DNA of 64,000 nt, taken from Smallanthus sonchifolius (taxonomy: Eukaryota > Streptophyta > Magnoliopsida > Asterales > Asteraceae). Below, in pieces: positions 41,745 to 51,400 of this stretch (the first letter of the stretch is position 1; the number at the start of each line of letters is the position of its first letter). The notes beneath the pieces are model-generated. The model ran no database searches. It was given only the letters and a program-made list of their open reading frames with translations, and was not told the DNA's origin. The stretch lies in NCBI GenBank assembly GCA_023525975.1, contig CM042020.1, forward strand, positions 9,378,001 through 9,442,000, given 5' to 3'. The translations under genes and the position numbers were made by a program.

Positions 41745-43281
41745 GAGTAAACTGCAATTTGCTTCCATGTGATTTACCCAAATCTACACATTGCGTCCTT
41801 AAGTTTGAAATTTTGACCATTGAGTCCCCGTGGTTTCAGTTTTTCTCCAATTAAGTCACTGAGACTAACGGCCGTCATGGATCTGTTAGAAAACAAGTTA
41901 AATGTCCATTTTACCCTTAGGGGTGCATTCTAATATAAGTGAATCAGACCTAAATGATCGATTTTCCACCGGAGATCCTTGCAGACTTCCTATTTGCCCT
42001 AATCAAACAACCATCATTAGAAACTTTCAATCTTCCCATTTATCCATCATTAGATCCTTAAGGGTTACTTTCAATGCATCAATCAATCAACCCAAACCCT
42101 TAAAACATAAACTTTCAATCTTCCCATTTATTGACGATTTACCATCTGGATCGGGAGAACCTCCTTGTGTCACCCGCAGGAAAATCAAGATCTCAGCCCG
42201 CCACACAACCACTTAGCCTATACAAGTCTCAAAAAACGCCGTGACTGGAGCACGTTCTTGCAGTACCTTAAAAACCACAAACCACCATTGACGCTGTCCC
42301 GGTGCAGCGGCGCTCACTTGATCGAGTTCCTCAAGTACCTCGACTAGTTCGGGAAAACCAAGGTTCATGTCACCGGTTGTGCTTATTTTGGCCATCCAAA
42401 TCCGCTGGAGCCGTGTGCGTGTCCGTTGAAACAAGCTTGAGGGAGCCTTTCATCGGCCGACTACGAGCGGCGTACGAGGACAACAACGACCAGCCGGAGT
42501 CAAATCTGTTTGGTGCAAGAGCTGTGAGGATATACTTGAGGGAGGTTAAAGATAGTCAAGTAAAGGCTAGGGGTATTCAGTATGAATGAATAGATTTATT
42601 TATTTCTACTTGGCGATCATCAATTTCTGGAATATGTTTATGGATTCCAAAAGAAGAGAAAAAGTTGAAGATGGCAAAACGAATGTAGTTACAAATTGTG
42701 TGGTGATGAACTTATGTTGACACTAAATTCAAGTGGTGAAATTATAGAAAAAACCAAAGTGGGTGTTAGATTCTGAGATCCGGTACACATTTAGAAAGAA
42801 CAAAAACACACTTATGCTCCATTGCAACCAGCAGTAAGTTATCAATATTTCTGCTGGTGTATGAAAAGAAGAAGAGGAAAAGGGCTGGTGGCAGTGCCTC
42901 CGCCGCCACCGCGAATACGTCGGTGGATGGCGGCGACGATGATGGTGGTGGTGAGGATGGTGGAACTAGTGGCAATATTTCTAGCAATGAGGGAAGGGGT
43001 GGTGGAGAGCATTTCTGGTAGAAGAAGGTGGATAGGATGAGGAGATGGAGAAAATTTAGGGATTTATAACAAGCTTTAGTAAATGACGAAGTTGCCCCCA
43101 AAAAGCCAAGCAAAATGATGAATGTGCCCTTCATTACTAACAGATTTTTAACGGGTGTTAGCCTCAGGGACTTTATAAAAGAAAAAATAAAACCACATGG
43201 ACTTAGAGGTCGAAATTTCAAACGTAAGGACCCAACGTGTAGATTGGAGTAAACCACATTCACGCAAATTGCAGTTTACTC
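41745..43281 (+). mobile_element. Pack-MULE carrying an ALOG-domain gene fragment
   Basis: 1537 bp, inverted ends of about 170 bp starting GAGTAAACTGCAATTTGC. Flanked by the exact 9-bp duplication TATTTTAAA (41736-41744, 43282-43290), the Mutator signature. No transposase; the cargo is a decayed plant gene piece (42165-43021). Terminal sequence is related to the MULE at 24706-25307. Confidence 0.93.
42165..43021 (+). pseudogene. ALOG (LSH/G1) domain gene fragment captured by a MULE
   Basis: The frame reads KKRRDWSTFLQYLKN, then SRCSGAHLIEFLKYLD, matching the start of the ALOG DNA-binding domain of LIGHT-SENSITIVE HYPOCOTYLS-type nuclear proteins. After a TAG it continues in frame with the zinc-ribbon part (HVTGCAYFGHPNP, C-A-C-P), then a TGA. 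One frameshift later comes IGRLRAAYEDNNDQ and ARAVRIYLREVKDSQ (42455-42585). About 270 bp of unmatched DNA separates this from a basic nuclear-signal-like EKKKRKR and a Gly/Asp-rich tail (42860-43021). Two nonsense changes, one frameshift and the insertion make it non-coding for a full domain. Confidence 0.9.
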
Positions 43282-43340
43282 TATTTTAAAAGTTATAAGA
43301 AAAACAAAATATGTTCAAAATTAATTATAGATTAAAACAT

Positions 43341-43806
43341 GAGTAAATTACATTTTTCGTCCTTTAATTATATACCAAATTTCAGATACTGTTCTTAAAC
43401 TAATAAAATAACAAAAATCATCATTTATGTTTAAATTTTGTAACAATTTACGTCTTTTGGTCTAAAGGGGGTTAGATTTTGGGGTTAAGTTCTGTAATGT
43501 GTAAAACACATGAGGGTAGTTTAGTCATTATAACCTTTCAGGGACCATTTGTGTACTTAACTTAAAGATTTGAATCCACCCTTTTTATAAAAAAATGTCT
43601 CAAAACGAAAAAAAAAGACACTAAACTACCCTCATGTGCATTGCACATGACATAACTTAACCTTAAAATCTATCCTCTGTTAAAACAAAGGACGTAAACT
43701 GTTACAAAATTTAAACATAAATGTTGATTTTTATTATTTCTTTAGTTTAAGGACAATATCTGAAATTTGATATATATACTTAACGGACGAAAAATGTAAT
43801 TTACTC
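43341..43806. mobile_element. MULE-type MITE with GAGTAAATTACATTTTTCG ends
   Basis: 466 bp; inverted arms of about 130 bp (43341-43470 and 43680-43806). No exact 9-bp flank repeat (TTAAAACAT versus ATAAAATAT), so the duplication has decayed or the edge is off by a base or two. Lies 60 bp from the Pack-MULE. Confidence 0.75.
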
Positions 43807-45220
43807 ATAAAATATTATAAAAATAAAAAATCTTTGCCACCTATAGATACAGAGTAAAATTATAGTTTGTGTGTGGGGACACTATTTACAAGTTTGCATT
43901 TGTTAGTATAGGAATTACTTCAGTTTAACTCGAAATTGGTTATGAATTTTGTGATTCACTCACGTCCAATTATTAGATCATACAATAAGTAACTTCATGA
44001 ATAGTAGTTTACCACCTATTTTGCAAATGGTATAACCTCTTGAAGCATATGACCACGTATCAACTGAAGGTTTAATCCACGTTTCATTATGTCTCCTTTA
44101 CCTTCATATGAAGCAGAACAAGTAGGAGCTGCACAACCAGGTAGGGTTTAATGTCGGATGAATGAAGAAAGAGAGACGCTGCCGTCACAACCAGGTAAGG
44201 TTTTTCTTTATTGCTTTTGAAGACACCAGATAAGAGGAATCAGAAAAGGGTTGCTTAGAACCCCTATGCTTCCTTCTCACCATGAGAGAGCAGATGGTAG
44301 TGACAGGAGCTTCACATCGGCCTTAGCTTGATACCGACAGGAGCTCGCATCTTCCTCCCCCTTCGTTTTTTTTCCCACCGCTACTTACTCTCCACCAAAT
44401 ACACACAGAGATGCAATATCTAACTTTCCTGTTCCAATTTTAGGGTGAAAGCAAAGAGCCGTTCATCGTTTCCGCTTGCAGGCTAAAGGCCCAATTCAAC
44501 GTTGCCCTAAGATTTGTTTGACATGTCACTTTCAATTTGTGTTGATTTTTTTGAAGTGCTTGAGTGTAAGAATTAGGGTTTGTATTATTAAACTTTTAGA
44601 GATTTTTGTTATGAAGGAGCAGCCAGAATCGGTGCAACGAAGATTAGGGCTCATTTGACCCGACCTTCAAGATTTCTACGCATGAATGGAGGAAGGTAGC
44701 TTTTATTCTACATTTCTTTTGCTATATCTTTTATCAATAAGCTATGATTTAGTGTTTTTTTAAACAATTTATGGCAGTAAAGATGGTTTTTTGTGGTTAG
44801 GGGTATTGAATTGGGGGTTTAGTGATGCAAAGGTTGATTTGTGTGGATTGAGTAAGATGGAAGGATGGATGTGTAGGGGAAGTTTGTTACAATTTGGCTC
44901 ATTTTGGTGGTGGTTAGGGTTATGGTCCATGATTTTATTTGTTATATGTTTTTTGCAGCTATTATTTATGGTAATTTGATTATTAGTTCATATTTTTGAG
45001 TTTGAGTGCATTAAGAACTGATTTATGTTACTTCCATATTTTCTGTAGATGAGATATAATATGGTTATAGCTATGTGTGTAGTGGAGGTTTTTTTTTCCC
45101 AATATCTTTCAAGATTTTAATATATGCCAGGAGCTACTATTAAGTATTAGTAATTGTGACATTTATAATTTTCACAACTTATGTTGTCAAAAGCATGTAA
45201 TGATGATTATCTATGTATAG
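43807..45220. other. Intergenic, partly Helitron-associated, no intact gene
   Basis: Short frames at 44476-44658 and 44791-44979 lack recognised motifs. The stretch may be the 5' part of the Helitron that ends at 46629, but its 5' terminus was not found. Confidence 0.35.
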
Positions 45221-45481
45221 GTTGCCATGAAAAGCGGAAAGTTTATATGAGACTCAAGGTCGTCCAATTATTCTATCTCAGGTATAAGCCACTCATTTCA
45301 GTTGTTTTTTTCAAGATTTTAAAAAAAATCACCAAAACAATTGTATCTTAACAAATTAATGAAGTATGAACTCGGAGCACCGGCTTGAGCTTATACAAAA
45401 TCGGCAACTGAAACGGTTGTGGGTCTGGGAACTGATGTACCATGGCTCATGTGCAAACAAGATGATGCTGCTGACCCCATT
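45221..45481 (+). pseudogene. Beta-galactosidase (GH35) gene fragment, two exon pieces
   Basis: Exon piece 45221-45281 ends RPIILSQ with acceptor TATAG before and donor GTATAAG after, matching the GGPIILSQ segment of plant GH35 enzymes. The next piece (about 45355-45481) covers GAPA, AYTK, VVGLGTDVPWLMCKQDDA and ends ADPI with donor GTAAGT, matching the following GH35 segment. Small deletions and a stop occur, and the conserved IENEY is damaged. The retained introns mean genomic capture, not an mRNA copy. No other GH35 exon was found, so it is non-functional. Confidence 0.85.
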
Positions 45482-46586
45482 GTAAGTTAACCATTTAAGT
45501 TAAGCAAGTTTTTGTGTCTGTATTGACTTTTGATGTTGACTTTTTTTGTCAATCACTTTTCCATATTGCTATTTACATGCTGTATGTCCCAAGTGAGATC
45601 ATTAATAAAAGTATCACTTTTACATTAACTTTGTACATTTCCATATTTGTGTTATGAAAATCTTTTCTACAGGTGACAATTTTGATTCATATTACCTGAA
45701 AAACAGGTCATTTTAGGTTTTCCAATGGGTAAATGTTACAGGTCGGATGTTTATTCAAATGCTTACAAACTTCAAAATTAGTTTATTCAGAAAAAATATA
45801 TATATATTATTATTATACCAAACACGTGTAATACATATTATTTATTTACAAAATTGTGGAGATAGAAATTTCATCTTTTCTCCTACCAATTGAAAGTCAA
45901 ATAATCTCCTTATTTTAGTGGAAATGATTGCAATTGGTAAATAAACACTTACTTCAGCCACAAGGAAACACAAACTTTTTGGCATTTGGAGATCATAAAG
46001 TTGACAAGGTAATATTCCATTCCAGTTTATGTTATCTTTAAGGTGTTCCTTTTTTGTTATCTTTATTCCGTTATCTTATAGTGTCGACTTGCTACAAATT
46101 TAGGATCAATTTTGCATTGGAAACTTATATAGTTTGACCTTAAAGTCAACTCACATTATCAACAATAAAAATCTTTACTCATAATTGACAGGTATGTAGA
46201 GGATGGGTCAGCTAATACTTTATGCAAAAGAGGTTAGTTCGACATGCTTACGTAAGTAGTTAAATTCAATCATAAAACAAAAAAAACTTACTATTAATTC
46301 TCGAATACACGAATCGAACAGAGGAATGATTGAGAAACAGCCAAACTTCAGTCAGTATATTCAAGAATGCTATGTTATGCGACCAAGAATTGAATATCGA
46401 TTTTAATTTTTATTTTATTTTATTTTTTGATATTATTTACTGTAATTTTTTCTTATTATGCAAGGAATTAATTAGGAATGAATTTTTATTGTAATCGTAC
46501 TATATGGAAGTTATGTCTCTCCTACCTTTATAGCATCAAGTTAAACAGGTAGAGATTGATGATATACGGGTTGTGTTGATCCTTAA

Positions 46587-46629
46587 CCCGCGTGTTCCGC
46601 CGCAACGCGCGGGCCGGCCAAATCACTAG
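46587..46629 (+). mobile_element. Helitron 3' terminus (plus strand)
   Basis: GC-rich hairpin (CCCGCGTG...CGCGCGGG, 46587-46613), a spacer, then CACTAG followed by T. The GC-rich hairpin in AT-rich surroundings and the CTAG/T end fit Helitrons, which often carry gene fragments such as the GH35 piece upstream. 5' end not located. Confidence 0.65.
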
Positions 46630-47055
46630 TTTATAGACATTAATACATGATGAACATATTATAGCTAACCAATTTTGAAATATGATATATATTAGATAAC
46701 TCAATAAAACAATAAATAGGAAAAACTGCATTATTTATGTGTCTAAAAACTATTTTTCAATCTTATATTTTAACATATCATAAACTAACTTTACAGTTTT
46801 GAAAAGAAATAAAAATATTGGATTAAGTTTCTTGTATTACCTCCTATTAAAGTTATTATCACCAATTAAAACTCAAAGAAAAGATGTAATAATCACTCAA
46901 TAATTATATTTCTTTAAACCGTGTTTTTTTTTTTTTTTTTTATATTTATGTTTTTTTAACGGCATGACGGTTAGGATGTCGCTAACCCCTTCTAGCCTGG
47001 AAATCGAAATCTGCTCAGAGGGTGTTCCAAAATTTATGAAGTGTATCTTGTCAGA

Positions 47056-47085
47056 CTAGTGTTATACCCGCGAAAGTTGCGGCGC
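47056..47085 (-). mobile_element. Possible Helitron 3' terminus (minus strand)
   Basis: The minus strand has CCGCAACTTTCGCGGG, TATAACACTAG, then T. This matches the layout at 46587-46629 in the opposite orientation. No 5' end found. Confidence 0.5.
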
Positions 47086-48470
47086 ACTAAACCGTCAAAA
47101 TTAACGTTCTGAAAACTTTATACAATCAAATAAATTAACATCAACGTTTTCAATTACAGGGTTTACACATGTTACTGTAGTTTCAATATTGGCGAACTGC
47201 AAAGATCTTGTGAGGGTTAACTTTTTAAATCATATTTATATATAAATTGTTTAGGAAAAAGGGAAGTAAAGTTTCTTTGTTAAAAACATTATTATATGAA
47301 ATTATATTTCTATGTGTTAGAACATACATAATCTGATTAGTTAATTGTTCTATGTAATATATTTACTTGTATTATAATCTAAACTCGTTTTCTGTTAGTT
47401 TATCAATACTGCCATGATATATTGTATAGTACTTATGTTAGTTTTGTTATTCGTATCATCGGTGTGGTCTATCTATGCCTTACAGATCTCAATTAAATAA
47501 TAATGACACCCCAAATAAGAAAATACGAGTCGTAAACATAGTAACTTAAATTGATTATTAACTGCTTTTTGAAATTGTAGGGTTCAGTTTTTATTTAAGT
47601 GTTGCAGTTGATACGTGCACGTCATCACTAGAAAATGCAGTTTCTCACTAAATTTAGGTTATCTCAATATCATTTTTATTGGTTAAAACATTTAAATACA
47701 TTCAATGCATTAATGTTTATTAATTTTGTTTTTACCTCAGATGGTCAATTTGAATGCATCGAATTTTTTCACCTACGTAGATGCACTTTGAAGACAATTT
47801 ATGCATTGCTTGTATTATATGTTTAAGAGTCTATTATTTTTTTTATTTCCATTTTTAATGGGTAGCTACTAAATCTGGGCCAAGTATAACATTCGGTAAC
47901 TGTTCGTTTCTGTTCTGATCCTTCATTCAGTTTTAACCTAACTACATTGGGGTTAATGGTGAGTTTTTAAAATTTGACAGATTAACCAATTAATATGTCA
48001 TTCTTATTTATTTTTTAAAGTGTTCAAATATGTGATATCAACGAAACTGTTTTAAAATGACAATCCACCGTTATATGAAGAGTCCAAATAATACCATCAT
48101 AAGAAAAGTTAAAAAAAATCTTATTTTTATCACACCGCTTTAACCGTTTGTACTGTACAAGTCATGCATGTTAATTATAAATTTATGAAACAAAATAAAG
48201 AGCTTATTTTTGTCACATAAGAAAAGGTCAAAAAAATATCGCTTTCATAGTCCAAATCTCTCTTGTGGCCATCTTATAACATTACAAATGGCACATAGAT
48301 ATCATCTCCTATTTCAATAATGCCGAATATTTTACATAACTACACAAATAATACGACGCCGTTGCTCCATTTGCCGGCTATCATCCGCCTTTAAAACTTA
48401 ATCAAAATCGTAGTGTTCTCAGCCAAGTTTCCGGCTTCGATCATCTTCAAGCGCGGATCGCAGTCAGTTA
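47086..48470. other. Intergenic and upstream region of the PRUNE-like gene
   Basis: AT-rich. No clear TATA box within 200 bp of the ATG at 48471. No gene seen. Confidence 0.4.
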
Positions 48471-51400
48471 ATGGAACAACGTCGATTCAATAAAAGTGTA
48501 GGAAATGAAAACCTTCAAAAGAAACTCGCGGAGAATAGACGAAAAGGGAGTCGAGGCCAGGAACAAGTCCCGGACATTACGGATTTCATGAACGACATGT
48601 TCTTTGGAGCGATAAACAATGAGAAAAAAGTGTATAATCTTACGGGTGATGGTGGGGATGCGGTGGATGAAGATGATGACTTTGACTCGAGCACCAGGAG
48701 TACGAGTAGTAGGTTGACTCAAGAGTGGCTTGAGGAGGCAAAGAAGCTAGTCGCCTCCTCGCCTAACCGTGGCTTGACACGAGCCGAAGGGCATTCTCCT
48801 TCTCGGCTTGGTGGGTCGCCTAGGTTTGGCGTGTCCGGACCTAGGTTATCCACTTCTTCTCTTGTGGAAAGAGACCCCCTCTCAAGATCGGCTAGAAGGT
48901 AATTTCATCTACTTTTTTCATAATCGATTATTATTGTTTATATTAAAATAATGCTTAACAATGGTTAAACTTTATCGAATATGAGTAAATGTAAACCTTT
49001 AGCATACAATGACTAAGAGGATTGGAGTTTATAAGAACTTGAATCAAACATTTACCGATTCAATATTTAGCAAGTGGTTCATTCATTTTTTTTTTCACCT
49101 AAACTTTTTTTTAATAATATTTTATTTATCATTTAATTTGATTTTTCTATAGTAACTTCGTTCATTAACTTTGTAAAAGAATCTATATGTTTAATTTTTT
49201 TTTGTGAATATTCTGATATAAATTTTATTCAAAATAAACTATTTTTTGTATCGTACTGAACCGAACCGATCGAACATCGGTACCGGTAACGATACTTTGT
49301 TATATGATTTTCAGTTTCGATACGAGACGATTTCGATATTTGTTTAATTTTTTTTTGTCAACATTCCGACGTAAATTTTATTGAAAACAAAGTTATTTAC
49401 AAAATAAAGTATTTTTTGGTGTCGCTCACATGTGCTTCGATTGGTAACTTCGGCGGCAAATAATTACATAATTCAACTATCTGATAACGATGAAGAATAA
49501 AAAAGATCAAAGTACGTATATAAATGAGTATGTTTTGGTATCGTAAACTATACCGACTACCGGTATTGTACCGATACGGTATCGGTACTCATTTGTATGG
49601 TTTTCGGTTTCGATACGAGTCGGTTTTGGTATTTTCTGGTATTTTTGAATTACCGATAATGAACCGTACTGTGCCGCCTTAATGTGTTCGGTTTTATTTT
49701 TACTCATTTTCAGTATCGATACTGAATATTTTAGTATAAATTTTATTGCAAATGCTATACCGAGTACCATCTCCATAAACAAAAAATGTTATTAATGTAT
49801 AGAGAGTTACTCTGGTAAGCCCAAATACGACTAGAGGCTTTGAGCCCTAAATTTATGCATGGCATGTAATTGAGTTTAAATATTTGAACGTTGATGTAAA
49901 CCGAAATAACAGACACAGATCAGTGGACCGATTCACCGGAGAAATCTTGACAAAATCAGCGAACAAGAGTCACAGCCGTAATAATTCTCAGACCACTATG
50001 GACTCGTTTCCAAATTCACCTCCACCAGCCACCGACCAATCCCCTACTTCCGCGGTCCATAAATGGTTCAACAACATCCTCAAACCACCCAACGCCAGTG
50101 ACCCTAGTTCCACCGCAACACCACCACCACCTCCAGACATTATCCCACCTCGAATATCCACCCATCGCCGCTCTCGATTCGAAAACCAGTCTCCTCCGCC
50201 ACCACTACCACCAACATTACCATCCGCCACCATCACCCACATGGCAGCAGCCGATCCAGCCGCCCTTGTCCCACCGCGATTATCCACCCACCGCAGATCG
50301 CGATTCCAAAACGACCCCAATTTAGCCCAACCACACACAATACCATCTACAACAACCATTAAAACCATCCCCACTACAACTCCGGCGGGTCATCAAGTGC
50401 TGTCTCCACCGAAGCACCTCCTTGAATCAGCTCAACGGAGATCGATATCGTCCTCCACGTGCTCTTTTCCTGAGAAGCGAATCCTTTCACCGCCCAGGAA
50501 TCTGGTGGAATCAGCTCAACGACGGTCAATTTCATCGTCGACATGCTTCACAGACAATTTTTTAAAAAGTTCTTGTCATGTAAATGGGAAGTTAAAGGAT
50601 TCGGAATCCGGTCAATTGGATCTTAATGCGTTCTTGAAGGAGCAAAGATTCAAAATCCTAAAGTTAATGAAAGGGGAAATCAAAGGGAAAGCAAAGATTG
50701 TGCTCTCTGGACATTCAAACAGTAAGTTTGATTTTGATTATTTTTACTACAAATGATTATCACAGACGGACGTTTCTGTCGGTATAACCCTCTACCGACA
50801 TAACTTCGACGGAAAACAGCCGTCGAAAAGTAGGAGGTGGGTAATGTTTATGATAGATGACGGCCATTTATTCTGACGACTTATGCAAAGTCATCAAAGT
50901 TGGCTTTTACCTATGGATTACCAACGAAATATATTGCGAGAAAATCCCCCAAAATGTTTTTATTACCAAATGTTTTCCACAAAATGTCATGTTGACTTAT
51001 TTTTTTCAAGAATATCCCCTTCAACATTACATCTGACGATGTTTGAAAAAAATTCGATCGTATTTGGTGTTTGAAAAATCCGACGGTGTTTGGAAAAAAA
51101 ATTTACCTCAACAATTTTGTAAAAAATAAAATAAAATCTTTTTTGGAAAAAAAAATAATGATTTTATATAAATAATGAGGTACACCTCAACAATTTTGTT
51201 AAAAAAAATATACCGTCGGATCCGCCAGTGTTTATAAACATGCTTGCGATTTAGACATGTGGCGGGCTGTAGTTGGCTGAGAACAACGTCGGACGGCCAT
51301 TTTATACCGTCGGTTTTGATTGACGGTATATGATGGGACATTTTCGGAAGAAATTAGTCAAATGGACGTATGATTATTGGGGACAAGAAAAGTAATACTA

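Noticed and set aside
42766..43263. 165-codon minus-strand frame
   Set aside because: Antisense of the ALOG tail and of the Pack-MULE right arm; low-complexity Ser/Pro, no motif.
49988..50374. 128-codon minus-strand frame
   Set aside because: Antisense of exon 2 of the PRUNE-like gene; Gly-rich because the sense strand is Pro-rich.
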